Assembly (NCBI GenBank): GCA_001801995.1
Contig: MGZB01000015.1
Coordinates: 1-64,000, forward strand
Direction of reading: 5' to 3'
Source of the DNA: Gammaproteobacteria bacterium RIFOXYD12_FULL_61_37
GTDB lineage: Bacteria > Pseudomonadota > Gammaproteobacteria > Chromatiales > Chromatiaceae
Length of the DNA: 64,000 nucleotides
Made by a program: the position numbers and the translations under genes. Under the pieces are notes generated by a model that worked only from the letters and a program-made list of their open reading frames with translations, was not told the origin of the DNA and ran no database searches. Shown here one piece after another: positions 18,491-29,348 of this stretch; positions within the stretch are counted from its first letter, which is position 1, and each line of letters starts with the position of its first letter.

Positions 18491-19259
18491 CGCTGTTCTC
18501 CCCGGCTATCCAGATCAAGGTCGCCATGCGGCCGGTTATGCCGTCGCGGCGGTAGGAAAAAAACCGTTCCGCATCGCTGTAGGTGCAGTGCTCTCCACCG
18601 GAGATAGCATCGACCCCCGCGCCCCGCAGGCGCAGGCGGGCCAGGGCGTAGAGATCGGCGAACCACTTGCCACCGATGCCGGGGCGGAAAGCCGCCCCGG
18701 CCGCTTCATCCACGGCGAGAAAAGCCGCCCGCACCTCGGGGCCGACCTCGAAGGCGTCAGGTCCAATGGCCGGTCCCAGCCAGGCCCGAAGCCCGGAGGC
18801 CGGGCCGCTGAATCGGGCCAGGGCGGCCTCGATCACCCCCTCGCAGAGCCCGCGCCAGCCCGCATGCACGGCGGCCACCTGGGTCCCTTCGGCATCGCAG
18901 AGCAGCAGGGGCAGGCAGTCGGCGGTCATCACCACGCAGACCTCGTTGGGCCGATCGGTCCAGGCGGCGTCTGCTGAGATAGGGGAGATGCCAGTGTCTA
19001 GATCGGCCACGCCGCATCCATGGACTTGATTCAACCAGACCGGCTCGGCGGGGATGTCCAGTGCCTGGATCAGGCGCCGCCGGTTTGCGATCACACGGGT
19101 ATCCTCGTCACCCACATGCCCGGCTAGATTGAAGGAATCATGGGGCGCGGCACTCAGCCCTCCCAGCCGGGTGGTGGAGACCGCCCTCACCTGGGGCGGG
19201 ACGGGCCAGCCGGGTTCCAGCCAAGTCAGGCCGTTGTTATCGCTTTTGAAGTTCGGCAT
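18483..19259 (-). CDS. pgeF: PgeF/YfiH-family protein (peptidoglycan editing, LACC1-like)
   Basis: The 258-residue protein carries the family zinc ligands H80 (NQVHGCG), C115 (MTADCLPLLL) and H132 (VHAGWRG). Family members have been described as peptidoglycan-editing factors that guard UDP-MurNAc against L-serine, and as multi-substrate purine nucleoside phosphorylases/adenosine deaminases like LACC1. The older label polyphenol oxidase is probably misleading. It overlaps the rluD stop by 23 bp; rluD-pgeF is a conserved pair in gammaproteobacteria. Confidence 0.92.
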   Translation of the reverse strand: MPNFKSDNNGLTWLEPGWPVPPQVRAVSTTRLGGLSAAPHDSFNLAGHVGDEDTRVIANRRRLIQALDIPAEPVWLNQVHGCGVADLDTGISPISADAAWTDRPNEVCVVMTADCLPLLLCDAEGTQVAAVHAGWRGLCEGVIEAALARFSGPASGLRAWLGPAIGPDAFEVGPEVRAAFLAVDEAAGAAFRPGIGGKWFADLYALARLRLRGAGVDAISGGEHCTYSDAERFFSYRRDGITGRMATLIWIAGENSDE

Positions 19260-20196
19260 CGGTCCTCAGCTCTTCGAGCAGTTGTTGCATATCCTTGGGC
19301 GGGGGGCTTTCCCATTCAATCCAGTCGTCGGTTTCCGGGTGGATCAGGCCCAGGCGGTGGGCGTGGAGGGCCTGGCGCTTGAAGTTGCGCAGGGTCTCCG
19401 TCAGGGACTCAGGGGCGCCTGCTGGAATCCTGAGCCGGCCGCCATAGAGCGGGTCGCCGAGCAGGGGAAAACGGATATGGGCCATGTGGACACGGATCTG
19501 GTGAGTGCGTCCAGTCTCCAATTTCACCATCAGGTAGCTGTGGGCGCGGAAGCGCTCCAGCACCCGGTAGTGGGTGACGGCCGGTTTACCGTTGCTGACC
19601 ACGGCCATTTTGATCCGCTGGGCCGGGTGACGGCCGACGGGTTCATCGACGGTTCCGCCCGCCGTCATCACCCCCTGGACCAACGCCCGGTATTCGCGGT
19701 GGATCTCCCGCGCCTGCAAGTGATCGACCAGATGTTTGTGCGCGGCGGGCGTTCGGGCGACCACCAGCAGGCCGCTGGTCTCTTTGTCCAGGCGATGGAT
19801 GATCCCGGCGCGAGGCAGGTGGATCAGTTCCGGGTCGAAGTGAAGCAGGGCGTTTTGCAGGGTGCCGTCGGGGTTGCCCGCCGCCGGATGGACCACCAGC
19901 CCGGCAGGCTTGTCGATGACCAGAAGGGAGGCGTCCTGATGCACCAGCTTCAGTTCGATGGCCTGGGGCCGGCACTCCACCACTTCCTCGAATAGCGCCT
20001 GGATCTCGACCCATTCGCCGCCCAGTACCTTGTCGCGCGGACGCCGGGGGACGCCATCCACCGCTACCCTTCCGTCCTTGACCCATTGCTGGATCCGGCT
20101 TCGGGAGAAGTCGCGCAACAAATCCGCCAAAACCTGGTCCAACCGTTGCCCCGCCGATTCGGGGGGCAGCCGCAGCTCGATACGTTCCTCCTTCAT
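19237..20196 (-). CDS. rluD: 23S rRNA pseudouridine(1911/1915/1917) synthase RluD
   Basis: This enzyme makes three pseudouridines in helix 69 of 23S rRNA. The 319-residue form from 20196 (MKEERIELRLP) is chosen; the frame stays open far upstream, but that part overlaps bamD in antisense. An S4 domain spans about 15-75 (AGQRLDQVLADLLRDFSRSR). The catalytic block HRLDKETSGL carries D137, followed by the RTHQIRVHMAH motif near the end. It is transcribed divergently from bamD, separated by 48 bp, as in many gammaproteobacteria. Confidence 0.95.
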   Translation of the reverse strand: MKEERIELRLPPESAGQRLDQVLADLLRDFSRSRIQQWVKDGRVAVDGVPRRPRDKVLGGEWVEIQALFEEVVECRPQAIELKLVHQDASLLVIDKPAGLVVHPAAGNPDGTLQNALLHFDPELIHLPRAGIIHRLDKETSGLLVVARTPAAHKHLVDHLQAREIHREYRALVQGVMTAGGTVDEPVGRHPAQRIKMAVVSNGKPAVTHYRVLERFRAHSYLMVKLETGRTHQIRVHMAHIRFPLLGDPLYGGRLRIPAGAPESLTETLRNFKRQALHAHRLGLIHPETDDWIEWESPPPKDMQQLLEELRTDAELQKR

Positions 20197-20244
20197 TGGG
20201 GTATACTGCTCGCCTTTTCTGCCCGATCCAAACCGGAATGACCT

Positions 20245-21072
20245 ATGAATAGAAGCGGATACATTTTGCTCCTTTTGGTTTTTAGCCTGTTGTCCGGCTG
20301 TGTCTCCCTCTTCGGCGAGGAGGAGGACAAGACCCGTAATTGGTCCGCCAACCGGTTCTATTCGGAGGCCTCGACCGCCCTCAACGAGGGGGATTACCAG
20401 AAGGCCATCAAATACTACGAGATGCTGGAGGCGCGCTTTCCCTTCGGCAAGTACGCCATGCAGTCCCAGTTGGACATCGCCTACGCCTATTACAAATCCG
20501 ACGAAGCCGACTCCGCCATCGCCGCCGCCGACCGCTTCATCCGCACCAACCCGCGCAATCCGCGCGTGGATTATGCCTACTATCTGAAGGGTCTGGTCAA
20601 TTTTAACCGCAGCGTCGATTTCATCACCCGCTTCCTGCCCACCGACCTTTCCCAGCGCGACTCCGGCGCCGCCAACGAATCCTTCCGCGACTTCGGCGAA
20701 CTGGTGCGCCGCTTCCCCGACAGCGAATACTCCAAGGATGCCCGCGTCCGCATGGTCTACCTGCATAACCTGGTGGCCCAGCACGAGGTGCATATCGCAT
20801 CCTACTACATGAAGAAGGGCGCCTATCTGGCGGCGGCGAATCGCTGCAAGGAAGTGGTCGAGAAATTTCAGCGCGCCCCGGCCGTGGAGCAGGCCCTGGA
20901 GATCATGGTCAAGGCCTACACCAAGCTGGAGCTACCGAAACTGGCCGAGGACTCTCAGCGGGTACTGGAACTGAACCGGGAAAAAGGGGCCTTTACCCAG
21001 AACGTGGACAAGCCCGAGGACCGGTCGATGGCCAGGGTCGTCTGGGAAAAGCTGGGGCTCGACGAGAATTAG
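20245..21072 (+). CDS. bamD: Outer-membrane assembly lipoprotein BamD
   Basis: This is an essential lipoprotein of the BAM complex that inserts beta-barrel proteins. The 275 residues begin with a lipoprotein signal (lipobox LLSGC, lipidated C19). About five TPR-like repeats follow, starting with RFYSEASTALNEGDYQKAIK and YYEMLEARFPFGKYA. A TATACT hexamer at 20202-20207 in the short divergent gap with rluD may be its -10. A perfect palindromic repeat begins 3 bp after the stop codon. Confidence 0.95.
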   Translation: MNRSGYILLLLVFSLLSGCVSLFGEEEDKTRNWSANRFYSEASTALNEGDYQKAIKYYEMLEARFPFGKYAMQSQLDIAYAYYKSDEADSAIAAADRFIRTNPRNPRVDYAYYLKGLVNFNRSVDFITRFLPTDLSQRDSGAANESFRDFGELVRRFPDSEYSKDARVRMVYLHNLVAQHEVHIASYYMKKGAYLAAANRCKEVVEKFQRAPAVEQALEIMVKAYTKLELPKLAEDSQRVLELNREKGAFTQNVDKPEDRSMARVVWEKLGLDEN

Positions 21073-21075
21073 GCC

Positions 21076-21104
21076 GTAGGGGCGGGTTTGAAACCCGCCC
21101 CTAC
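21076..21104. repeat. Perfect palindrome GTAGGGGCGGGTTTGAAACC-type repeat
   Basis: This 29-nt sequence reads almost identically on both strands and can form a GC-rich hairpin of about 13 bp. It lies between convergent bamD and glnB. Further copies are at 23172-23200, 23486-23514, 52602-52630 and 58126-58154. Without a T tract it is not a classical terminator. Confidence 0.85.
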
Positions 21105-21111
21105 AGCTACA

Positions 21112-23098
<1,987 letters not shown>

Positions 23099-23171
23099 CG
23101 AGGCTCTCTCTTCAATATCGTAAGCATGACCCAATCGGGTTAGTATCCGTTTACCGTGAAAATCATCAGCC

Positions 23172-23200
23172 GTAGGGGCGGGTTTGGAACCCGCCCCTAC
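23172..23200. repeat. Palindromic GTAGGGGCGGGTTTGGAACC-type repeat
   Basis: This is a copy of the 29-nt palindrome described at 21076. It is preceded by TTTACCGTGAAAATCATCAG, a word that also accompanies other repeat copies (48393, 52637, 52741). Confidence 0.8.
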
Positions 23201-23258
23201 ACAGCCTCCACGGGGAGGGTTGGTGTGGGGGACATTGTAGACAAAGAGGCGGGCCAAG

Positions 23259-23486
23259 TTGAGAACACTTCTATTCATCGCGGCGTTTTTCATCGCCTTT
23301 GCCATCATCCGCCACCTCTGGGGGAGAAAGCCCAGGGAAAACCGTCCCCGGAAACCGGACCAGATCCCCGAGACCATGGCGCGTTGCGATCATTGCGGCC
23401 TGTTCATGCCCCGGTGGGAGGCGGTCGAGGACAGGGGGCGCCTCTTCTGCTGCGAGGAGCACCGCCGCCATGCCGGCCGCCTTTAG
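23259..23486 (+). CDS. Small membrane-anchored Cys-rich (PP0621-like) protein
   Basis: The 75-residue protein has one N-terminal hydrophobic helix (LLFIAAFFIAFAIIRHLWG), a basic linker, and a C-terminal zinc-ribbon-like knuckle CDHCGLFMPRWEAV…FCCEEH. Short proteins of this layout are commonly found just upstream of pilS in gammaproteobacteria. The four cysteines and a histidine probably bind one metal ion. Function is unknown; a role linked to type IV pilus regulation is only suggested by position. Confidence 0.75.
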   Translation: MRTLLFIAAFFIAFAIIRHLWGRKPRENRPRKPDQIPETMARCDHCGLFMPRWEAVEDRGRLFCCEEHRRHAGRL

Positions 23487-23514
23487 TAGGGACGGGTTTC
23501 AAACCCGCCCCTAC
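23486..23514. repeat. Palindromic GTAGGGACGGGTTTCAAACC-type repeat
   Basis: This copy of the 29-nt palindrome starts at the last base of the upstream stop codon and lies 30 bp before the pilS start. It would be present in the leader of any pilS transcript reading through. Confidence 0.8.
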
Positions 23515-23521
23515 ACAGCTT

Positions 23522-23553
23522 CTGGGGTGGGGTGCCTCGTCCCATGATCGTTA
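23522..23553. repeat. Copy of the GGGGTGG…CGTTAG word overlapping the pilS start
   Basis: The repeat ends in CCATGATCGTTAG, and its ATG is the pilS start codon chosen here (23544). The first residues Met-Ile-Val-Ser are therefore repeat-encoded. Compare 52775-52803, where the same word carries no gene. Confidence 0.6.
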
Positions 23554-25157
23554 GTCCCGCCCGCAAATCCCATCTGAGGCCCCCCTTCTCCGCCCGCGTC
23601 TACCAGGCACTGAGGGGCCTGCTGATCTACCGGCTGCTGGTCGGATGTTCTCTGCTGGCGGTCATCTACAGCGGCCACGGCATGCGTGTCCTGGCCGAGA
23701 ACCACCCCTCCCTCTTTGCCTGGATCGGCCACGGCTATTTCATCCTGGCCGTCCTCAGCGGCCTCGCCCTTAAATACCGCTGGTTTGGCGCAGCCACCCA
23801 AGCCCACAGCCTGTTCCTGGTTGACACCCTCGCCATCCCCCTGTTGATGCAGTCGGGCGTCGGCGTCTCTTCGGGTATGGGCACCCTGCTGGCGGTCTCC
23901 ATTGCCCTGACCAGCCTGGTTCTGCCGGGGCGCCTGACCCTGTTTCACGCCGCCGTGGCCACCTTCGGCCTCTTTTCCGGGATCTTCTTTTTTCAGGGCC
24001 TCGACAGCCTTAACGCCGGCGAACTGACCCACGCCGGCCTCCTGGGAACGGCCTTTTTCGTCATCGCCTTGCTGGCTGCCGTCCTCTCGCGCCAGGTCGG
24101 CGAGAGCGAATCCCTGGCCCGGCGCCAGGCCGCCGATCTGGTGGAGCTGACCACCCTCAACGAGCTGATCATCCAGGAGATGGCGACCGGCGTGGTGGCG
24201 ACCGATGAACAGGGGCATATCACCTTCATCAATGACGCCGCCCGCCGCTTGCTGCGAGTCCCGCCCGGCGCTCCCATCGGCGCCCTGGGGCAGGTATCCC
24301 CCACCCTGAGCGATTGCAGAACCCGCTGGATCAGGGCCGATACCGGTTCCGCCCTCTATCAGGTGACATCGGAGCGCCAGCAGCTCCGCGCCCTGTTCCG
24401 GCATGGCGGCAAGGGCGACAGGCGCGCGCCTCTGATTTTTCTCGAAGACGCCTCCGAAGTGGTCAAGCAGGCCCAGCGGATCAAGCTGGCATCCCTCGGC
24501 CGCCTGACCGCCGGGGTCGCCCACCAGATCCGCAACCCCCTCTCCTCCATCAGCCACGCCGGCCAACTGCTGGCCGAATCGCCGGGGATCGCCGCATCCG
24601 ACAAGCGGCTGACCGAGATCATCCGCAACAACTCGGCGCGGGTGAACGAAATCATCGAGAGCATCCTGCAACTCTCCCGCCGCGCCGAATCCACCAAAGA
24701 ACCGATCCCTCTGTGGAACTGGCTGAGGGCCTTCATCGACGACTACCCCGGCCATGAAGGTGGATCGCCGGAGCGGTTCAGCCTTTCCGTATCGGAGGCG
24801 GCGGCGAAACGAACCGTCCTGGCGGACTGCACCCAGCTCGACCAGATCCTCTTCAACCTCTGCGACAACGCGCATCGTCACTTCGGCCGCCCCCTGTCGG
24901 AGTTGCGCATCGAATTCCGGGTCGATCTCAACTCCTATCAGGAGGTCACCCTGGACCTGCTCGATAACGGCCCCGGCTTCACGGACGAGGCCAGAGAGAA
25001 GCTGTTCGAGCCCTTCTTCACCACCCGCAGCGACGGCACCGGCCTCGGCCTCTACATCGCCAAGGAGCTGAGCGATGCCAACCAGATCGACCTCAGTCTG
25101 ATCCCGCGCCCCGGCGGCGCCCATTTTCGTCTACGTTTCCCGAGTAACCACGGATGA
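23544..25157 (+). CDS. pilS: Sensor histidine kinase PilS
   Basis: This is the membrane kinase that controls type IV pilin transcription through PilR. The 537-residue protein has about six N-terminal membrane helices (to about residue 180), a PAS-like domain (about 195-300, MATGVVATDEQGHITFIN), a HisKA domain and a HATPase domain (FEPFFTTRSDGTGLGLYIAKELS). The phosphoacceptor block reads AHQIRNPLSSISHAGQLL, with Gln where most HisKA kinases have Glu after H327. It overlaps pilR by 4 nt. The start is uncertain, because the first ATG lies in a dispersed repeat. Confidence 0.9.
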   Translation: MIVSPARKSHLRPPFSARVYQALRGLLIYRLLVGCSLLAVIYSGHGMRVLAENHPSLFAWIGHGYFILAVLSGLALKYRWFGAATQAHSLFLVDTLAIPLLMQSGVGVSSGMGTLLAVSIALTSLVLPGRLTLFHAAVATFGLFSGIFFFQGLDSLNAGELTHAGLLGTAFFVIALLAAVLSRQVGESESLARRQAADLVELTTLNELIIQEMATGVVATDEQGHITFINDAARRLLRVPPGAPIGALGQVSPTLSDCRTRWIRADTGSALYQVTSERQQLRALFRHGGKGDRRAPLIFLEDASEVVKQAQRIKLASLGRLTAGVAHQIRNPLSSISHAGQLLAESPGIAASDKRLTEIIRNNSARVNEIIESILQLSRRAESTKEPIPLWNWLRAFIDDYPGHEGGSPERFSLSVSEAAAKRTVLADCTQLDQILFNLCDNAHRHFGRPLSELRIEFRVDLNSYQEVTLDLLDNGPGFTDEAREKLFEPFFTTRSDGTGLGLYIAKELSDANQIDLSLIPRPGGAHFRLRFPSNHG

Positions 25158-26515
25158 ACAGACCCCTTGCCCTCATCGTCGATGACGAGCCCGATATCCG
25201 CGAGCTGCTGGAGATCACCCTCGGCCGCATGGGAGTGGACTGCATCCCGGCGGCCGACCTGGCATCGGCCAGGAGGCACCTGAAGGCCACCCCCCATTTC
25301 GATCTCTGCCTGACCGACATGCGGCTTCCCGATGGCAGCGGCCTCGAACTGGTGGAAGAGACCGGCTCGGAGCTGCCCATCGCCGTCATCACCGCCCACG
25401 GCAACATGGAAACGGCCATCCAGGCGCTCAAGGCCGGCGCCTTCGATTTCGTCTCCAAGCCCATCGACCTGGGGGTGTTGCGGCAACTGGTGCAAACGGT
25501 CCTGAAACTCTCCGCCTCCAGCCCTGCCCCGCACCCGGCCACGAACGGCACCGGAACCTCGGCGCGTCTTCTGGGTAATTCAGCCTCCATTCAAAAGATC
25601 CGCATCATGATCGGCAAACTGGCCCGCAGCCAGGCCCCGGCCCATATCACCGGCGAGTCGGGGACCGGCAAGGAACTGGTGGCCCGCCTGATCCACGAGC
25701 AGGGGCCGCGACGGGACCACCCCTTCATCGCCATCAACTGCGGCGCCATCCCCTCGGAACTGATGGAGAGCGAATTCTTCGGCCACCGGAAAGGCAGCTT
25801 CACCGGCGCCGTCGCCGACAAGGAGGGCCTGTTCCAGGCCGCCGGGGGCGGCACCCTCTTCCTCGACGAAGTGGCCGACCTCCCCCTGCACATGCAGGTC
25901 AAACTGCTGCGCGCCATCCAGGAGAGATCCGTGCGCCCGGTGGGCGGACAGCAAGAGATCCCCGTGGACGTCCGCATCATCAGCGCCACCCACAAGAACC
26001 TTGCCCAGATGGTGCAGGAGGAACTGTTCCGCCAAGACCTTTTCTACCGCCTCAACGTCATCGAGCTGGAGATGCCGCCCCTCAGAAAGCGGCGCGAGGA
26101 CATCCCCGCCCTGATCGACGTTCTACTGAAGCGGGTGGCGGCAAAAAACGGCATGGACAAACCCGCCATCGAACCCAGCGCCTTCCGCCTGATCGAGGAA
26201 TACCCCTTCCCCGGCAACGTGCGCGAGCTGGAAAACGTCCTGGAACGCGCCGTGGCCCTCTGCGATTCCGGCATCATCCAGGCCGACGACCTGCACCTGC
26301 CGCTGACGGAGAGGCCCGCCCTCGACGAAGAACCGGAGTGCCCGGAAGGACTGAGTCTCGAAGAGTATCTGGAAAAGATCGAGCGCCGGATGGTCCTGGA
26401 CGCCCTGGAAGCGACCCGCTGGAACCGCACCGCCGCCGCCAAGCGGCTCGGCATCAGCTTCCGTGCCTTGCGATACCGGCTGGAGAAATTGGGTCTCGAC
26501 CAGGGGCAGGAGTAA
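25154..26515 (+). CDS. pilR: Sigma-54 response regulator PilR
   Basis: This NtrC-family activator is the partner of PilS. The 453 residues contain a receiver domain (phosphoacceptor D55 in TDMRLPDGSG), an AAA+ domain with Walker A GESGTGKE and the sigma-54 contact loop KGSFTGAV (Ser in place of the more common Ala of GAFTGA), and a Fis-type C-terminal helix-turn-helix (NRTAAAKRLGISFRALRYRL). It activates RpoN-dependent promoters, classically pilA, which is not in this window. The frame ends just before a repeat element. Confidence 0.93.
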   Translation: MNRPLALIVDDEPDIRELLEITLGRMGVDCIPAADLASARRHLKATPHFDLCLTDMRLPDGSGLELVEETGSELPIAVITAHGNMETAIQALKAGAFDFVSKPIDLGVLRQLVQTVLKLSASSPAPHPATNGTGTSARLLGNSASIQKIRIMIGKLARSQAPAHITGESGTGKELVARLIHEQGPRRDHPFIAINCGAIPSELMESEFFGHRKGSFTGAVADKEGLFQAAGGGTLFLDEVADLPLHMQVKLLRAIQERSVRPVGGQQEIPVDVRIISATHKNLAQMVQEELFRQDLFYRLNVIELEMPPLRKRREDIPALIDVLLKRVAAKNGMDKPAIEPSAFRLIEEYPFPGNVRELENVLERAVALCDSGIIQADDLHLPLTERPALDEEPECPEGLSLEEYLEKIERRMVLDALEATRWNRTAAAKRLGISFRALRYRLEKLGLDQGQE

Positions 26516-26530
26516 TCCTAGAAACCTCTT

Positions 26531-26697
26531 TTCAACCGCAAAGAACGCAAAGAACGCTAAGAAAACCCATCTGCGGCTGGCGCGAAAATACGCTCCCGAC
26601 GGATTTTTGTCTGTGCCCCCACTCCCGGTCAGGGGCGGAAGCTAAGCAAGCCAATGAATTCCTTCGCGTTCCTTCGCGTTCTTTGCGGTTAAATGAA
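26531..26697. repeat. CCGCAAAG inverted-terminal repeat element, copy 1
   Basis: This roughly 167-bp element is bounded by TTCAACCGCAAAGAACGCAA on the left and its inverse (CGCGTTCTTTGCGGTTAAAT) on the right. The core holds GGCTGGCGCGAAAATACGCT. Related copies lie at 36571-36840, 41451-41654, 42965-43133 and 50126-50315. There is no coding capacity, so it is a MITE-like element. The rest of the 288-bp gap from pilR to the GCS2 gene shows no gene. Confidence 0.85.
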
Positions 26698-26803
26698 GAA
26701 ATTTGGATAATCCTTTGGCATCTGTTCAGCCCCCTCCCTCTGGAGGGGATTGGAGAGCGGGTGTCTAATGCTTTTCCCTCCCCCCGCAGCCATACTCTTG
26801 ACC

Positions 26804-28219
26804 ATGGGCACAGAGATCACGCATAGCCATTTCGATGCAGCCGATTTTGCGGCCTTCCAGCGGCGCCTGGCCGAGGAGACCGCCTTGCTCGGGCGCTGGC
26901 TGCGGGAGGGGGCATTCCCGGCCCGTCCGGCGCAAGGGGGTTATGAGCTGGAGGCCTGGCTGATCGACCGGGAGGGCCGGCCGGCCCCGGCCATCGAACG
27001 GCTGTTGCCGCTGTTGAACGACGACCGCGTGGTGCCCGAGCTGGCCCGCTTCAACATCGAACTGAACGGCAATGCCTTTGCCCTGGCGGGCGACGCCCTG
27101 TCGCGCATGCACGCGGAGATAGGCGCCACCTGGGCGGCGGCCCGCCGGGCGGCCCGGACCCTGGACCTGGATCTGCTGATGATCGGCATGCTGCCCACGG
27201 CCGAGCAGAGGGACTTCCACCTGGGCGCCATGTCGCCCCTGCAACGCTACCGCGCCCTCAACGAGCAGGTCTTCCAGTTGCGCCAGGACCGGCCCGTCCA
27301 GTTGGACATCGCGGGGCGGGACCATCTGCGCCTCAGCCACCAGGATGTCATGCTGGAGGCGGCGACCACCTCCTTCCAGATCCATCTGAGGGCCGCCGAT
27401 CCGGATCAAGCCGTCCGGCTCTACAACATCTCCAAGGTCCTCTCCGGCCCCCTGGTGGCGCTCGCCGCCAACTCCCCCTTCCTGTTCGGCCACGACCTCT
27501 GGGCCGAGAGCCGCATCCCGGTCTTCGAGCAGGCCATCGAGATCGGCCAGTCGGACCTGACCAAGCGCGTCAGCTTCGGCATCAAGTACGCCGAGGATTC
27601 CATCCTTGAGGTCTTCGAGGCCAACCTGAAACGCTACCCGGTCCTGCTGCCGGTCCTCTTCGACGAACCGCCCGAGGCCCTGGCCCATCTGCGTCTGCAC
27701 AACGGCACCATCTGGCGCTGGAACCGGCCCCTGGTGGGATTCGACGCCGACGGCGCGCCCCATCTGCGCATCGAGCAGCGGGTGGCCCCTTCGGGACCGA
27801 CCAGCCTCGACCTGATCGCCAACGCCGCCTTCTATTTCGGCGCCAGCCGGGCGCTGCTGGATGAGGAGATTGAGGGACAAATCCCCTTCGCCACCGCCCG
27901 CGACAACTTCTACCGCTGCGCCCGCGACGGCCTGGACGCCCGGATCTTGTGGAACGGCGAGGTTCAAGTCCCGGTCACTGAACTGCTGCGCGACCGGCTT
28001 CTGCCCCAGGCGCGGTTGGGCCTGAAGGCACTGGGGATCGACCGCGCCGAAATCGACGGCTGGCTCGGCATCCTCGACGAACGCCTGGCCTCCGGCCAGA
28101 ACGGCGCCACCTGGCAGCGCCGCCGCCATGCCCGCAACGGCGGCGACCTGCGCGAGCTGACCCTGGCCTACCGGGAGCACCAGGAAAGCGGACTGCCGGT
28201 GCATCGCTGGGCCATCTGA
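26804..28219 (+). CDS. Glutamate-cysteine ligase family 2-like protein
   Basis: The 471-residue protein from ATG 26804 belongs to the GCS2-type carboxylate-amine ligases. Recognisable stretches are GGYELEAWLIDREGRPAPAI, LARFNIELNGNAFAL, the SPLQRYRALNEQVFQLR block and HLRLSHQDVMLEAATTSFQI. These ATP-dependent enzymes join an amino acid to a gamma-carboxylate. Relatives in peptide-modification cassettes often sit with an M14-type peptidase, as here, sometimes also with RimK-like ATP-grasp enzymes, which are absent here. It is not the classical GshA, and its substrate is unknown. The M14 gene follows 21 bp downstream. Confidence 0.75.
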   Translation: MGTEITHSHFDAADFAAFQRRLAEETALLGRWLREGAFPARPAQGGYELEAWLIDREGRPAPAIERLLPLLNDDRVVPELARFNIELNGNAFALAGDALSRMHAEIGATWAAARRAARTLDLDLLMIGMLPTAEQRDFHLGAMSPLQRYRALNEQVFQLRQDRPVQLDIAGRDHLRLSHQDVMLEAATTSFQIHLRAADPDQAVRLYNISKVLSGPLVALAANSPFLFGHDLWAESRIPVFEQAIEIGQSDLTKRVSFGIKYAEDSILEVFEANLKRYPVLLPVLFDEPPEALAHLRLHNGTIWRWNRPLVGFDADGAPHLRIEQRVAPSGPTSLDLIANAAFYFGASRALLDEEIEGQIPFATARDNFYRCARDGLDARILWNGEVQVPVTELLRDRLLPQARLGLKALGIDRAEIDGWLGILDERLASGQNGATWQRRRHARNGGDLRELTLAYREHQESGLPVHRWAI

Positions 28220-28240
28220 GTTTCAGGTATCTTTGAACCC

Positions 28241-29287
28241 ATGCTGAATGAATTCAACCAGATCCCCGCCGGACTGCTCGATCTCCGGGCTGACCAACTG
28301 CAAGCTGTCTTGGACAGACCGACCCTGATCCACCTGCCCGGCCGCCGCCCGGAACCCCTGTTCGTCTCCGTGCTGCTACACGGCAACGAGACCACCGGCT
28401 GGGACGCGATCCGCCAACTGTTGCGCCAGTACGCGCCGGGCGGCGGCCCGCTGCCCCTGCCTCGCGCCCTGAGCCTCTTCATCGGCAACGTCGTCGCCGC
28501 CGCCCGCAAGGTCCGCCGGCTGGAGGGCCAGCCCGACTACAACCGGGTCTGGCCCGGCTGCGAGGAGGACAGCTTCGCCGGCGACACCCCCGAACATGCC
28601 CTGATGCGTCGCCTGGTCGCGATCATGGCCGGACGCCGAGTCTTCGCCAGCATCGACATCCACAACAACACCGGCCTCAACCCCCACTACGCCTGCGTCA
28701 ACCGTCTCGACAACCGCCACCTGCAACTGGCCGCCCTCTTCGGCCGCACCCTGGTCTACTTCACCCGGCCCTGCGGCGTCCAGTCCATCGCCATGGCCCG
28801 CCTCTGCCCCGCCGTCACCCTGGAATGCGGCAAGACCGGCCAGAGCCTGGGGGCGGAACATGCCATGAACTACCTGAACGCCGCCCTGCATCTGTCCGAG
28901 CTGCCCAACCACCCGGTCGCCCCCCAGGACATCGACCTCTTCCATACCGTCGCCATCGTCAAGGTCCCGCCCGAGGTCCATTTCAGCTTCGATGCGCCCG
29001 GCGCCGACCTCGATTTCCCCGGCGATCTGGAACGGTTCAACTTCCGCGAACTCCCCGAAGGCACCCTCCTGGCCTGCGCCAAGGGCGGATCGATCCCCCT
29101 CAGCGTCCGCGACGAGCGGGACCGCGACGTGACCGCCCACTACCTGCAAGCCGCCCACGGCGAGATCCTCACCCGCCGCCCCCTCATGCCCTCCATGCTC
29201 ACCACCGACCCAAACGCCGTGCGCCAGGATTGCCTCTGCTACTTCATGGAACGCTATCAGAGCCATTTACCGAGAGAGCTGGGCTGA
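28241..29287 (+). CDS. M14-family zinc carboxypeptidase / succinylglutamate desuccinylase-like protein
   Basis: The 348-residue protein has the zinc ligands H47 and E50 (LLHGNETTG) and H141 (DIHNNTG), the substrate-carboxylate motif DYNRVWPG with R102, and a likely catalytic Glu at E195 (TLECGKTG). This is the aspartoacylase/desuccinylase branch of M14. No signal peptide is seen, so it acts in the cytoplasm. Its partner is the GCS2-like ligase 21 bp upstream; the two may make and trim a gamma-linked peptide or metabolite. The substrate is unknown. Confidence 0.8.
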   Translation: MLNEFNQIPAGLLDLRADQLQAVLDRPTLIHLPGRRPEPLFVSVLLHGNETTGWDAIRQLLRQYAPGGGPLPLPRALSLFIGNVVAAARKVRRLEGQPDYNRVWPGCEEDSFAGDTPEHALMRRLVAIMAGRRVFASIDIHNNTGLNPHYACVNRLDNRHLQLAALFGRTLVYFTRPCGVQSIAMARLCPAVTLECGKTGQSLGAEHAMNYLNAALHLSELPNHPVAPQDIDLFHTVAIVKVPPEVHFSFDAPGADLDFPGDLERFNFRELPEGTLLACAKGGSIPLSVRDERDRDVTAHYLQAAHGEILTRRPLMPSMLTTDPNAVRQDCLCYFMERYQSHLPRELG

Positions 29288-29348
29288 CCGGGTGGCGATA
29301 AACTGAAGAAGGACTGAAAAGGGTGCGGGGGATCGTTCTTGAAACTTA

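Noticed and set aside
20197-20793. N-terminal extension of rluD over bamD
   Set aside because: The S4 domain and family start are at 20196; the extension is antisense to bamD and has no similarity.
21076-21104. 29-nt palindrome considered as a classical rho-independent terminator
   Set aside because: The hairpin is strong but no T tract follows, and identical copies occur in leaders as well as between convergent genes; it is better treated as a dispersed repeat.
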